64,000 bases of DNA from Vitis vinifera. Lineage: Eukaryota > Streptophyta > Magnoliopsida > Vitales > Vitaceae. Below the pieces are notes generated by a model. It had not been told where the DNA came from. It saw nothing but the letters and a program-made list of their open reading frames with translations, and did no database searches. Below, one piece after another: positions 47,330-60,684 of the stretch (position 1 is the first letter of the stretch; each line of letters opens with the position of its first letter). A program made the translations under genes and the position numbers. The stretch covers positions 18,696,001-18,760,000 of the forward strand of contig NC_081819.1 in the NCBI RefSeq assembly GCF_030704535.1, given 5' to 3'.

Positions 47330-47950
47330 ACATCACAAAGTACACTATGTACTCTAAACCTCACACCTAGAGGATTGATAACTTACATATGTTTGTGGGT
47401 TATCAAACTCCAAAGTTTCATTTATTTGATGGAAATGAAAATCCAAAGCAACACATTACCCACTTCATTGAAACATAAATCGATGCAAGAAAAAAAAGTG
47501 ACTTCTTGGTTAAACAATTTGTTTGGTCCATCCAAGAGAATGTTTTTTATTGGTACACAAACCTTACGCCTGTGTACATTGACAATTGAGACCAAATGAA
47601 GCATGAATTCTTCAATTGCTTCTATAGTACCTAATGAACTATAAGTGTGATGAAGCTTATGAATACTAAGTAATGAAAAGATGAGTCACTTGTTGACTAC
47701 ATCAACCACTAACATTCTTTAAGCTTATAAGGATAAATTATTTAAGGTGTCAAGAGTAGAGATTTGTATACAAGGTATACCCTAGTGGCTTTTATATATC
47801 CTTTAAGGCATGAAACTCTACACCTTTGAAGAGTTGGCTACACAAGCACGTGATATAGAACTTGGTATAAAAAACAAATGCAAGTGAAAACATGTCTATT
47901 GAAGAAATTAAAGATAATACTATTGGGGGCAAAACCATCAGTGATAAGGA
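47330..47950 (+). pseudogene. Ty3-gypsy gag remnant
   Basis: The plus strand reads, with breaks, RIDNLHMFVGYQTPKFH and FDGNENPKQHITHFIET, then KSDFLVKQFVWSIQENVF and WYTNLTPVYIDN, then EFFNCFYST, and later a QGIPSGF...TFEELATRA-like segment. This is the retrotransposon gag (capsid) domain found in plant gypsy elements. Several stops interrupt it. Confidence 0.82.
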
Positions 47951-49699
47951 TGAAGAGAGTGTGACATCAAATTTCACTACAATTATTTTCAAACCTCAAC
48001 ACTTTATTATGCTCTAAAAATAGAAAAAAGTTTATCCTTCAAGTAAGCAAAAGTAGACAAAATCTACTCATAAGTTGGAGTTCGGTTCATTCAAACAAGA
48101 AGTTTCTACAAATATTCAAATGACAAATAAGGTGAAGCCTATGGATATACTTTAACTATCCAATATAACAAAAGATTGAACAATAATGATGTTCTTTAAA
48201 GGATAAGCCTAAACTGCATATTGCCCTTAGTCTACCAAAACTTAAACTAAAGTAACAAAAAAAAAAGTCAAAATTATGTTAAAGAAAAAAAATCTTTGTT
48301 GGCAAACTTTTTAAACTAAAGGAACAAATTCCTTAAAATTAAAAAAAAATTAAAATAATTAAAAAATTAAAAATTTTAAAATTTTAAAAAATTTAATAAA
48401 TAAAAAATAAAAGTCAAATTTGGAGATTTGGATTCTTCAACTTCTCCAAATCTTAGTGTCCTTCAGCATGAAGCATTCTAGAAAGGAAGAAGATACAACT
48501 CAAAAGGCAAATTCAAAATCAAGCTTCAAAAGATAGGATCAACCTCTAAACATTTTTCAACAAGTCCATGGAAGAGTGTCAAACACAATAGAAAAGTATC
48601 ATTCATCCACCTTCAATACAAAGAAGAAAAAGTTGGATTCTTCAAAACACTCAAGGAAATTATTTATAAGCTTACTTGAGATCAAGTCATCATTGAATCT
48701 CGATTAAACTTTGCTCCATGAACACATGTATTCCACCCTTGGATTGAAATCAAATCTAATCTTGACAATTTTTTCAACAAGATTATGAAATAATATCAAA
48801 CACAATACAAAAAAATGTCATTCATTGATCTTCAAGGCCAAAAATCAAGATCAAATCAAAGGATTTTTTTTTCTTCAAAATATTTAAGAAAGATCTTCAC
48901 AAATTTGGTTGAGAAAAAGTCATCTTTGAATTTCAGTGAAACTTTATTTTGAGAACATGCATTTATTGCCCTTAGATTAAAATCAAAACAAGTGATGATC
49001 CTTAGAGCCTAAGCCTAAACTGTATATTGCTCCTAACCTGCATGAGCTTAAACTGTATATGGCATAAAAAAAAATCCACTAAGTTAAAAACCTAAAAATG
49101 TGACTTAGGCAAAAGTTAGGACATGCTCACAAGATTAAAATCTTTAGTCTTAGCAAAAGTTAGAGAAATTTTTAAAAAAATTACTTTGAATTACATTTGA
49201 ATTAATCTCGTCTCTATGAAAGTTATGTGGCCAACTTAGGAAACTCCTTGAGTTTAGTCACCACCACCAAAAAAAAAATGATAAATAGGAGAAGAAATAG
49301 ATAGATATTAAATATAGTTCCAATTTTAAGTAAATGTTAACAAGTTGGATACCTTTATACATCAAAGTCAAGTTCATTCATATGAGTGAAGACTTTAATA
49401 CTTAAGTTGCATTAGGTGTTAAAAATATAATACTATTCTACGTCAAAGTTATGACTTTTCTATATGGATGTTAAATATAGTTCAAAATTTAATTAAGTGT
49501 TAAAAAGTTAAATACCATTATGCATCCAAGCCAAGTTAAGCTAAGACAATTCACATGGGCGAAGACTTTAGCACTTAAGCACCAAAAATACAACATCATT
49601 ATGTGTTAAGGCAACAACTTATTTACATAAAGGTCAAACTTCATATATTCATTTTTTTGGATATTTAAGTTTGTTAAAAATTTCTATTATAACGTTAAA
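47951..49699. other. Non-coding interior of the gypsy-type element
   Basis: No pol domain is found. Two related segments (about 48195-48250 and 49005-49065) both carry AAGCCTAAACTG(C/T)ATATTGC followed by a CTTAAACT word and an A-rich run. The rest is A-rich and degenerate. Confidence 0.55.
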
Positions 49700-50350
49700 A
49701 TTTGGAAGACCATAAAATTAAGTCTTGAAAAATAAAATATTATCAAACAATTAAAGTCAAAAAAGAATTAAGAAAAATATATGTTCTTTCCTAAACAAAG
49801 GTAATAAATCTTTCAATTAAAGTTAAAAGAGAATTAAAAATTAATATTTAATTTCTTGCTGGGAAATTTCCTAAATGAATGAGATGAGTTGCTAAAATTA
49901 AGGAACCAAATTTTTTGAAGTAACCAATCAAATCTTAGGAATTCCAAATTCAATTCCCTAACTTCACCTATAAATAACAATAACTTTTTTTAATAAAAAG
50001 ATAAAAAATAAAAATAAAAATAAAAACCTTCATATAGGAAAAAAGGCTTCACAAAGAGAAAAAAGTTTCACAAAACATTCCTACAAGTCCAAAATATCGT
50101 AAAAGTATCACACGTATTCTTCGTCATTCAATAAATTCATTCGGAACAAGTTAATCTTCAATTCGAAGAAAACATTTTCATTGTTATCCTTCATATTGTG
50201 ATCGAAGTGATTAAATAAGAGAAAAAATATTTTTTGTAAAGAATATTATCACACATATTGTACTCCAAAATTATTTTAATACAAATTTTTTATCCGTATA
50301 TTTTTTTTTATAGTTTTGCTTATTTTGGAAGACTTTTCAAAATTTGTGCA
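49700..50350 (+). repeat. Gypsy-type right LTR
   Basis: The partner of 44650-45312. It ends AAATTTGTGCA a few bases before the CYP76 exon resumes at 50360. Confidence 0.7.
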
Positions 50351-50890
50351 TGTGCGTAGACCATCTTCAAGCATGAATGCTCCCAACCAAAGGAGTGAAT
50401 AAGAGAAGCCTACACCAAGTGTACCATTCGATGAGCTAATGACATTCCAGAACCTATGCTTCTTCAAGAACTAAATGGAATCAGCTCAAAATCTTGGCCT
50501 CTAGCATCAATGTCACGCTCTAAAATCCTTTCAGGCACAAACACATTTGGGTGTGACCATAAACTTGGATCTCGGCCAATAGCTTATCCATTTACCAGAA
50601 TTTGTAGATTTTTTGGTGCTGTGAAGCAAATGTATCATATATATCACTTCAACATCAGCTTGGGCTTTCTAGGGAATTGTTAGTGGGGCTGGTGGGTGCA
50701 ACTGAAAGGTCTCTTTAACTATGGATTGTAAGGAAGCTTTTGATGTCTGATTCTTGAACTATCCCACCCTTGCCTAGAATTTCTTGGACCTCCTTTTGAG
50801 CTTTGCCATTGTTTCCGGGTTGCGTATTAACTCAGCCATTGCCCACTTTACAGTGCTCCAAGTTGTGTTAGTTTCTGCAACAAATATGTC

Positions 50891-52229
50891 CTGATCATAC
50901 AAACCAATTAATCTGTGAAGATGCACTTGTTTCATAATGTGAATGGAAAAAATGAGAGAACAAGTGAATGGAACCAGTTATATGTCCTGATCATATAACC
51001 TAAAAGACGTGTTTCTGATTCAGATATATCCTGTATCATAATGTGAATGGAGAGGTGAGAGAACTCTAATTTTAAAATGATCCAAGGGAATTTTGGCTGT
51101 GTTGTCTGCATATCTCTTAACATAGAACTGAATGCATATTGGCCACTCTATTGTAGCCACAAACTACTACCAGGGCAAGATCAATCGTCTAGAGTATTTA
51201 TCTTTCCTTTCTTGCAAAAGTCAATTTCATATTATCTTGAAAAATGCTAACCGCATTATGCTTACAATTTTCTTTTGCTTCCAATTAGCCATCTATGATC
51301 CTTTCTCTTGCTTTCTCATATATATACTGCAGTTTTATTGTGATTTTCCTTTATTGTATTTGAAATTGATCTCTTAGTTTTATTCTTTCCTTTACTAATT
51401 TCCCTTCAAAAAGTGAAAAAGTTCTCTCTAGTTGACCAGAATCAACAATTTATGTGATTGACTTATTGGTAACTGCAAAAATTTCATTTAACGACACTAT
51501 GCACCTAATGACAAAAATTTCGTGCAATGACACTATTTGCTTAACAACAAATTTCTTTTAACAACACCATTTGACTAAAATTCCCATATTCGTCTTAATG
51601 ATATCAGCTAAAAGCTTTGAGTCGTCTAATTGACATTGGCTAAAATTCCCTAATTCATCTTAGTGACATCAGCTAAATGCCTTGAGTCATCTAAATGACA
51701 TCAGCTAAAATTCCTTGATTCATCTTAATGACACATTGCCAAAATGCCTTGATGCGTCTAAATGATATCATTCAACTCAATGACAAACTTGCCTTAATGA
51801 TAACGTTATGTCTCAATGAGAAAATTTAGTCTCAATTTCATCATTACACCTAAAACTCCATCATACTAAGTGTTACTCAAACCAAATGTCATCAAGCTAA
51901 GTGCCATCATGAATAAACATTTGTCTAGATAACATACCCATCAAAGCGAAGTATCATGCTATAAACCAAACAATCATAAATTACAACAACTATAAAAAAA
52001 ATGATGAGTTTTGTGAACATAAAACATTCATTCAAAACAAAGTAAATCTAACATGTATGCAAAAAGTAATAACGCAAAAATATAAAAGGCAAACCCATAT
52101 TCTAAATAATATGAACTTAAACAAGCTTTTCGCAGTAAGGGGCAAAGTCTCTTTATTAAATTTTTTGTTCTTTTCTCGCTCAAAAGATCTCTTAATGGCT
52201 CCTTTTAAACGAGAAAGTGGGGCAAACGA
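50891..52229. other. Intergenic with degenerate tandem repeat
   Basis: No gene is recognised. Two local copies of TGTCCTGATCATA and CATAATGTGAATGGA lie at about 50888-51060. A degenerate repeat occupies 51470-51830. Confidence 0.6.
51470..51830. repeat. Degenerate short tandem repeat
   Basis: Units of roughly 33-40 bp recur with phrases such as AATGACATCAGCTAAA, ATTCATCTTAATGACA and GCCTTGA(G/T)(T/G)C. Unit length and identity vary, so it is an old, eroded array. Confidence 0.65.
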
Positions 52230-52474
52230 AGTGAGCACTTGAGTAACCATGATGAAGATGGCAACCAAGCATCTATGTTCGACAGCTACATGAACCATCC
52301 ATGTAGAAAAGAACTTGAAGACGGTCATGTTAACACGAACATGGCCTCATCCCAAATCCTAGATAATATTTTTCAATTACATATTTAACCAATGGGAACA
52401 TGACACGTAGAAAGCCGTTTAATTATATATAAGGGGAGGTTCTAGAACAGGGCTAAAAAACAGAGTGCACCAAC
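52230..52474. repeat. About 250-bp duplicated module, copy 2
   Basis: The partner of 35353-35600. Its right end (CACCAACACT) meets ACGTGCTACTTAATTACATGG. Pseudogene C has CTACGTACTACTTAATTACATGG with no module there, so the module is absent from that site in the related copy. Confidence 0.8.
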
Positions 52475-52513
52475 ACTACGTGCTACTTAATTACATGGAA
52501 CCAAAAAATACAA

Positions 52514-54337
52514 TTAAACCTTGATGGGAATAGCCCGTAGAGGCTGGGCCTTCTGTAATGTAAGCCCAAACTTCTCACTCATGTCCATATTTTCTGGTTT
52601 CATACCATCTTCAAGCTTCCAAGCATGGGAATAAAGAAGAGAGGCCAACATCAGGTGCACCATCCTATGAGCTAATGGCATTCCAGGACATATTCTTCTT
52701 CCAGCACCAAATGGAATCAACTCAAAATCTCGGCCTTTGACATCAATATCACACTCTAGAAACCTCTCAGGCATGAATGCATTTGGGTTGGGCCAAGTGC
52801 TTGGATCTCGACCAATTGCCCACGCATTAACTAGTACTTGTGAATTCTTTGGAATTGTGAAGCCACATATTTCTACGTCTGTTTCAGCTTTATGGGGAAC
52901 TAGCAGTGGGGCTGGTGGGTGCAACCGAAAGGTTTCTTTAACTATGGATTGTAAGTAAGGGAACTTCGAGATGTCTGATTCTTGAACTATCCCTTCATTC
53001 CCAAGGACTCCTCGGATCTCCTTTTGAGCTTTTGCAATTTTTTCCGGGTTGCATAGTAACTCTGCCATTGCCCACTCTACTGTGCTTGAAGTCGTGTCAG
53101 TTCCCGCAACAAAGAGATCCTGATCATACAAAGCAATGTTAGAATTAAGGTTTCATTGATCATAATTTGCAATTTGCACTTACCAATGTTTTCTACATGA
53201 AATCTCAAGAAAAATGTGTGCAAGAAGAAACTCCAAGGAAGACTGACTTCTAATTCATTGCTTACTTAAATTTTCTAGGTCAATTCAGTTTAATAACTAT
53301 AACAAATTTCATAAATGCATCAAATTGAATGTGACGTATGTGCATAAAGACAATTAAATGATTTCATTTCCATAGTCATCCGAAAACGCCCTTGTAAAAT
53401 TTAACAGACAAAAGGAGTACTGATTACTAATAGTGAAGATGTAGTTACCCACCAGAAGCAAATGTTTTATATCACTGCAGCTCCACTCATTGTCATTTTC
53501 TTTTGTGAGATTGAGGAGGGCATCTAGTACATCCTTGCTTGCTGATGAAGTTTTTGATTGCAACCTTTGATTTATTATACCATCAAAAATATGAAATAAT
53601 TTATTAAAATAAATTTTCATGTTCCACCGTATACCTTGTGGATCAATCAATCTAAAGGCCGGGAAATAATCTACAAAGTTGGGTCTTCCAACTCCTTCCA
53701 TCACACCCCGGGCAATATTCTTGAACTCTTGTGAAAAATTAGAACCATGATGAGCCAAATTAATGGAGAAAATAGTGTTCGATAACAAATTAAGGCTTGC
53801 TGTGAAGACTGCTCCATTAATATCGACTGCACAACCCCTACTGCAACATTCTTCCACATGATCCAGCAGTTCCTGTACAATTTTTCTCCGAAGGCCTTGG
53901 CTGGCATCGAGCTGCTGCACCGAAAATATTTCCCTGGTGCATATCTTCCTAATCTTTCGCCAATGCACTGATGCTGGAACCCATACCACTGAAGACTCAT
54001 GATGATTATGCGCTCTGACAGCATCCGGGACTGTTCGGCTGGAGAAAGCTTGATCATTTCTGTGTAGGACCTCTTTTGCAGTTTCTGAAGAGGAAATGAC
54101 TATGGTAGCAATACTCCCAAGCTTGAGAGACATTACAGGACCATAAGTTTTGGAGAGATTTGCAAGTGATCGATGGGGTTTGTCCCCAAGTTTGAGGATG
54201 TTGCCGATGATTGGCAAAGGCCGGGGGCCTGGAGGGAGGCTGGCTGTACCAGGTTTCCGGCCAATCGGACTGAGTTTGAGGAGATGAATGCATGTCCACA
54301 CAAAGGAAAGCAAAAGCAAAAATGTTATGTAATCCAT
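52514..54337 (-). CDS. Cytochrome P450, CYP76 family (P450 D), complete
   Basis: Exon 1 is 54337-53453 (885 bp) and exon 2 53119-52514 (606 bp), giving 496 aa. The 333-bp intron starts GTGGGT and ends CAG in phase 0. The donor was placed by alignment with P450 A and E. Motifs: N-terminal anchor 1-22, PPGPRP 35-40, AGTDTT 300-305, KETFRL with E357 and R360, PERF 412-415, heme loop [10 protein letters not shown] with Cys439, C-terminus PIKV. No break is present. It is closest to pseudogene C, whose exon 2 and intron match nearly base for base, and then to E and F. It is probably an ER monooxygenase of the monoterpenol-oxidising type, with substrate unknown. Its promoter has a weakened TATA element. 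Confidence 0.93.
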
Positions 54338-54480
54338 TGTCTACTTCTTTTCACTCTTTTCCTCTCTTCTCTTGTTTATGAGACACGGGATTCTCCCTAT
54401 CGTCTCTGGTATCTGTATGGAAACATGTGGACCATGAAATACTAATCAACAAAACAATGGTCTACTTTTTAATTTCTTAT
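54338..54480 (-). promoter_or_regulatory. Upstream region of P450 D with altered TATA element
   Basis: It aligns with the upstream region of P450 E (GATTCTCCC.ATC.TCT.TGGTAT). At the position where E has TATACAAATA, D has CATACAGATA on the minus strand (54410-54419). D may therefore be expressed weakly or from another start. Confidence 0.5.
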
Positions 54481-54986
54481 TTGGCTTTAGTGTTATTTTC
54501 ATGAAAAATCAAGGACGGACCACAGCCAACTTAATAAACCCGTGAGTGATTCTGCTACGAAACAACACCAACCATGGAAAACAAAATAATGCTGCAAAAC
54601 TAACATATAACACTGTTAAAAAAAATCACCATTCACAGACAAAGCCTTTTACCCATACAAATATACACTAAAGGAAAAATATTTATACAATAATCATGTA
54701 CGCTTGTCTTTATGGGTCTTTACTAATCCTCAAAACTTCTCTTTATAAGTCATATAACCTTTTCTTGGCTTAATGAAGATGAGTTTTCATTCTTCACTTT
54801 AATTTTAAAAGTTAATAATCATTTTTAAACAAATTTTAAAATAGAAAACTAACACACCTACAAGCTATCAATTTCTCATTCTTGTTTATCAAACCAACAA
54901 CATTTATGTTTTACATAGAAAAATCATATATATATATATATATATATATACCAATGTCATTAAAAATATTCTTTTTCTTCTTATTG

Positions 54987-55025
<39 letters not shown>

Positions 55026-57958
55026 AAACATAATTTTGTTTTTATTTTTAAAATAAAAATAGAATTAGAATATACAAATTTAATTAAACAATTTTTAGTT
55101 TTCTACTTCTAGAAATAGTAAAAAGATCAAGATCGTACATTCCAATAATTTTTACTTATTTATAATCTTTGGTGAAAATAAAAATGAAATAAAGCCTGAA
55201 AGATTAGGATGTGATGTCAATATGATCAATACTTGAGTTGTAAGTTGGCATGGGGTTTAATTAAATAAATTATGGTATATAATTAATTAATGGGCTTGGT
55301 CTTGTCTTAACGGACGAAACCACTTAGAGGAAGTGTGAATAGGTAAGAATAACTTTCTAACATCGATCTCCCTCCTCGTTAGGATCCAATCAATGAAGTA
55401 GGCTACTGCTATATGAACCTGGATGCGATGTGAGGCAGTATAGAATGTACTACACTCAAAAATACCAAATTGTCAAGCTGGTTTGATCACATCAATCAAT
55501 GGAATACATATGGGTAAGAGACAAGCCTCCTCATAAAAAGCATGAGCAATAGCCGCACACTCAACTCGTAAGAGGGTCAGGATATTAGAAACCATAGGAG
55601 GATCAATGCCTTAATATAGACACACATCCCCAAGTCAATTTTTGACAAATCTATCAAGAAGACACAACAAAGTCTAAACCATTTATCAAAACACTAAAAT
55701 ATACTCTAGGAATATACTAATAATGGATGTTATCATAGAACATCCAAGTGCAGTGATTAGGGTATATAGCCATTTGAATAGACATAATAGCCTTCCACCT
55801 CTAGTCATAGACAATGTAGGGAATACGAGTACCCAAACTTAGAAAAAATCATATAGCACACTTTGGCTCAACATGTCTCTCAAAGATTATATCATAGAAT
55901 GCAATCCTATGTTTCATAAAATAGAAATAATGAATGGGAAGGTTATATTGTATAGGATTGATGAATAGGTGTCCTAACATGAGGAGACCTAGAATGAGAA
56001 GCAGCCTACTTCTAGACCCACCTCTACCACAAGTCATAGGAAAAATAAGAGAAAATTTTGGGAATAGAAATTAATCTAGGAAAGTGTGCGATCAAAAGTG
56101 TCCTAAACATTGAGCTTAGAGGCCCATTAAAGTCAAATATAAAGAGAAATTGCAAGAAAATCTTATGAAGGAAGAGCAACGAATGTTAGAAGAGAAAGGA
56201 GATAAAAATGGAGGCATATAGTGAATATCAAGTGTTGGTGCACTTTTAAAATTAAGGACATTCGAATATCTCATAAAGAGTGTGTAGACCCTTAATTTTA
56301 TTCATATTTATATGATATAAGCTTATTTAGATGTAGTCTTTTGACTTACCATTTCTCTTGACTTTATTTTATTCCATTTTATAATTATTTTTATTTAACT
56401 TTTTCACTTTTATTCTCTATTCTTTCTCAGTTCTTCCTTACCTTGCTTTTCTTTCTCTCCACACATCACCATACGTGCACCATGATTACACTTCCATTAA
56501 TTTCTAAAGAAACAAACAATTTCCTCCATTTGTTTTTTAGAAAGGAATGCGGGTATATCTAAGCCAAACTAGAAGTGGGACTTGTGTTGTTGAGTGATCA
56601 TTGTACATTCAAATCTAACAATAAGATACTGGAGTCCTCCGCGTTAATTAATTTTCCAGATGATATATTGTTTGTCAACATAATGTTTGGGAAACACCCC
56701 AATTTGCCACTTAGTTGGCCAATCTCTACCATCCTACCAAACACATTTCTTTTTCTTTCCTTCACTCACTGTTTTACAAATCTACTTGCAGGGTAACTTT
56801 CAACAATGAAGGATGGACCACAGCCAAAAGAACGGATTGTACTATAGCGCATGGAAAACAATAATGCTGGAAACTATCTTTCCTTTTTCTCACTGTTTTT
56901 CAAATCTACTTGTTGGGTCGCTTTAAAAAAAATGAAGGATGGACCATAGGCGGAGCTAGAAAATGACCTGAGAGGGGCCAAAATATGAGAACATATTTCA
57001 GAGGGACATAAATGATTGAATTTACCTAGTGATGTAGTGGCAATGAAAGATATTTTTATTCTTTTCCTAGGTGGGACAAGCACCATGTGGCTCTGCTCCT
57101 GGATGAACCACAACCAAAAGAAAGGACAAACCGACATTGCTTGTACTGTAACACTTAGCATGGAAAACAATAATGCATGTTTTAAAAACTGATCAATCAA
57201 AGCCTGGTCCAGTTCGATTCACATGTTGAGCTGAAGCCAAGGAACCTACTGAACAGAGGTTGAGATGGACCAAAAATACCACATACCACAAATCTATAGT
57301 ATGGGACCATTGATCGAAGATTCAAAGAAATGACTGTGCAACCACTAGATCTAGTGCTAGTTTTGTTATATAACAGTTGCATTATTAGCTAAATTTATCC
57401 TACTTATTTATGTAATAATAAATTTGAAAAAATAATATAAGCAAAATAACCTACTATCTTTTAAAACTATAAAATAATCTAATATTTAATATGTAAATAA
57501 AGTTAAATAATATTATATATATATATATAATATAAAATATGAAAATGTTAGCTGACTTATTTCATGAGCATTTTTGTTTCAGTCATCTAAAAAAATTAAC
57601 TCTGTTATTGTTAAACTATGATTCCCTGCAATAAAAACACTACATTAAACCATGATTTCGATTACTCTGATGAGCATATTCCTCCTTAGTTCTTTCATCT
57701 ATATTGTAGCACAAGACTATTACAACTTCTATCCACCCTTTTAGCTGTTTCTCATGCAAGTGACACAACAGAGAAAAAACAAAGGTCCCACCTATTGTAC
57801 CTAAATCCTTCTTTATTTATATCATGATTTTATATATTTATACTACCGTTTAGTAATTATATTTTATCAAATATTTTGAAAACCTTGGGTGGGTATTAGG
57901 TAATAATAGGGTACATAAACAACATAGAAGTTGCATTCATTAAAACATAAAAATACAA
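54481..57958. other. Intergenic between P450 D and P450 E
   Basis: No gene is recognised. It contains (TA)n tracts at 54926-54950 and 54988-55023. P450-upstream-like words (GGACCACAGCCAA, CATGGAAAACAATAATGC) recur at 54510, 56815-56870 and 57105-57180, showing repeated duplication of upstream DNA. The last 350 bp match the region left of P450 F (61740-62038), part of the E/F duplication. Confidence 0.6.
54926..55023. repeat. Two (TA)n microsatellites
   Basis: TA runs at 54926-54950 and 54988-55023, separated by 37 bases of T-rich sequence. Confidence 0.9.
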
Positions 57959-60621
57959 TCAAACTTTGATTGGAATAGCCCGTAGAGGCTGGACCTTGTG
58001 TAATGTCAACCCCAATTTCTCATTCATGTCCATATCTGCTGGTTTCATACCATCGTCAAGCTTCCAAGCATAGGAATGAAGAAGAGAGGCCAATATCAGG
58101 TGCACCATCCTATGAGCTAATGGCAGTCCAAGACATATTCTTCTTCCCGCACCAAATGGAATCAACTCAAAATCCCGGCCTTTGACATCAATATCACACC
58201 CCAAAAACCTCTCAGGTACGAATGCATTTGGGTTCGACCAAGTGCTTGGATCTCGACCGATAGCCCATACATTAACTAGTACTTGGGAATTCTTTGGAAC
58301 TGTGAAGCCGCGTATTTCTACATCAGATTCAGCTTTATGGGGAGCTAGCAGTGGGCCTGGTGGGTGCAACCTAAAGGTCTCTTTGACTATGGCTTGAAAG
58401 TAAGGGAGCTTTGAGATGTCTGATTCTTGAACTATCCCATCCTTGCCAAGGACTTCTTGGAGCTCCCTTTGAGCTTTTGCCATTTTTTCCGGGTTGTGTA
58501 GTAGCTCTGCCATTGCCCACTCTATTGTGCCTGAAGTGGTGTCAGTTCCCGCAAGAAAGAGATCCTGATCACACAAAGCAGCGTTAGAATTAAGGTTCCA
58601 TTGATCATCGTTTACAAATATGCAGTTACCAACGTTTCCTACACGAAATCTCAAGAAAAATTGTACAAGAAATAACTACAAGGAAGACTAACTTCTAATT
58701 GATTGTTTACTCAAGTGTTTAGGTCAATTTCAGTTTAATAACTTAACCAATTTCACAGTTAAAAGTTAAAAGGAAATGCAATTGCAGGTACATAATATAG
58801 ATACTTCAGTGGAGAAGTTACCAAGGATTAGATAGAATGATTTATAAATTATTCCAAAAGTCACTAAAGCCATTCTTCATCAAAATTAGGTTGTAGTTCA
58901 GCTAAAAGATTGAGAAATTCAATCTTCTCGTGTGTGTATATATAGGTGTTACTATTGAATGAAATCCATATATGCAGGAGGCATTTAAATAAGGAACTTA
59001 AATTATTCCATAATATATATGAACTAGATTCTTCAATTCCAACGAAAGAGTAAATCATTACAAATAGTATCATAGTCAACCTCATTGGAGGAGTTTGTTT
59101 GGTCTTGCATAAATGTCTTAATTTTGTATAATAACTACAACATGGGAGGAAAGGTGTGGGTCTTATAGTTAAAAGATGACCATACAAATGTATTTTGAAG
59201 CAAAGATTGAGATTCAAGAAAGCCATGTCACTTTCTTGAATTCCATAAAATAGTTTTACATCTTTTATGAAGTAAGCTTATACTCTAAAATGCAATGTAA
59301 TGAATGCAAAAGGTAGTTAATATGATATCTCAAATCAAAGAAAGGAAAAAGTTTTAATGCTATATATGTTTGGATTTTTTTTAATTTTGTGGACGCGTTT
59401 TAAAATCGTGAAAAAACAATTGTTATAAATAATATCAACCCCAAGGTAAAGTTTGTTTGGCTATATATGCAAGGGGTGTCTATTTCTTGGCACTATATAT
59501 ATCTTAACTTTGAATAATATCTTCATGGGAAGGAGCAGGGCTCTATCTACTGACACTATATATATGTCTTCACTTTGTATAATATCTACATGGAAGGAAG
59601 CAACGAATGTATGAGCTCTTTTTAACCTTGTAAAAAATAATATCTACTTAGCTTGTAGACTACGATATCTACTTGAGAGGTACTAGTACATCGTATCAAA
59701 TGTATAGTGAAGCAAAGATTGAGATATGGTACTCACCATAAGCAAATGTATAATATCTCTGCAGCTCCACTCTTGGTTATTTTCTTCTGTGAGATTGAGG
59801 AAGGCATCTAGTACATCGTTGCTTGCTGATGAAGCTTTTGATTGCAACCTTTGATTGATTATACCTTCAAAAATATGAATCAATTTATCGAGATGAATCT
59901 TCATGTTTTGCTGTATACCTTGTGGGTCAATCAATTTAAAGGCCGGGAAATAATCTGCAAAATTGGGTCTTCCAGCGTCTTCCATCACACGCCATACAAT
60001 ATCCTTGAACTCTTGTGAAAAAGTAGAGGCGTGATGAACCAAATTAATGGAGAAAATGGTGTTTGATAACAAATTAAGGCTTGCTGTGAAGGTTGCTGCA
60101 CCAATATCGACTGCACAACCCCTACCGCAACATTCTTCCGCATGGTCCAGCAGTTCCTGTACTATTTTTCTCCTAAGGCCTTGGCTGGCTTCAAGCCGCT
60201 GCACCGAAAACATTTCCCTGGTGCATATCTTCCTAATCTTTCGCCAATAAGCAGATGCCGGACTCCATACTACCGAAGATTCATGATGGTTATGGGCTTT
60301 GACGGCATCTAGAACTACTCGGCCAGAGAAGGCTTGATTATTTCTGTGTAGGACCTCTTTGGCAGTTTCAGAAGAGGAAATGACTATGGTGGAAACACTC
60401 CCAAGCTTGAGAGACATTACAGGGCCATAAGTTTTGGAGAGATTTGTAAGAGATTGATGAGGTTTGTCCCCAAGTTTGAGGATGTTGCCGATGATTGGAA
60501 AGGGGCGGGGGCCTGGAGGGAGGCTGGCTGTACTGGGTTTCCGGCCAGTTGGACTGAGCTTGAGGAGATGAATGCAGGTCCACACAAAGGAAAGCAAAAG
60601 CAAAACTGTAATGTAATCCAT
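57959..60621 (-). CDS. Cytochrome P450, CYP76 family (P450 E), complete
   Basis: Exon 1 is 60621-59737 (885 bp) and exon 2 58564-57959 (606 bp), giving 496 aa. The 1,172-bp intron has a GTGAGT donor and a CAG acceptor in phase 0. Motifs: anchor 1-22, PPGPRP 35-40, AGTDTT 300-305, KETFRL (E357, R360), PERF 412-415 and heme loop [10 protein letters not shown] with Cys439 (Leu replaces the usual Pro after Cys, which the motif tolerates). The C-terminus is PIKV. It is a close tandem duplicate of P450 F, with matching introns and downstream flanks. Like its neighbours it should be an ER-bound monooxygenase using P450 reductase, with an unidentified, possibly monoterpenol, substrate. Confidence 0.93.
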
Positions 60622-60684
60622 CGGCTATCCCTTTCAATACTACTCTTCTATTCTTGATGCTCCGATTCTCCCCATCTTCTGTGG

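Larger units (their letters stand above)
44499..50359 (+). mobile_element. Ty3-gypsy-type non-autonomous element inside a CYP76 exon
   Basis: A 5,861-bp insertion flanked by ACCATCT on both sides (44492-44498 and 50360-50366), of which 5 bp would be the usual gypsy target duplication. Similar terminal regions at about 44650-45310 and 49700-50350 share AAATTAAGTCTTG, CAATCAAATCTT, CTAACTTCACCTATAAATAA and ATTCTTCGTCATT..A. They act as LTRs, although their outer parts differ. A gag remnant lies at 47330-47950. No pol was found. The exact LTR ends and primer site are uncertain. Confidence 0.75.
44432..50890 (-). pseudogene. CYP76 pseudogene G, exon 2 split by a gypsy-type element
   Basis: The right piece (50890-50360) starts with exon 2 after a CAG-type acceptor and reads DIFVAETNTTWSTVKWAM, so the I-helix AGTDTT is lost. 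It continues with frame breaks (first near MAK) to the PERF-like and heme regions (NSRS...GSGM-like, cysteine motif unclear) and stops at ACCATCT. The left piece (44498-44432) resumes at the same ACCATCT with [17 protein letters not shown] and is cut by the GC-rich element before the stop. No exon 1 is seen to the right of 50890. Thus one exon was hit by two separate insertions and by many point changes. Confidence 0.88.

Noticed and set aside
52737..52958. Recurrent 73-aa plus-strand frames opposite P450 exon 2 (also near 24396, 58182 and 62262)
   Set aside because: They are antisense shadows that recur only because the exon is duplicated. The real gene is on the minus strand.
55849..56037. 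62-aa minus frame
   Set aside because: No recognised motif, and it lies in AT-rich sequence with frequent stops nearby.
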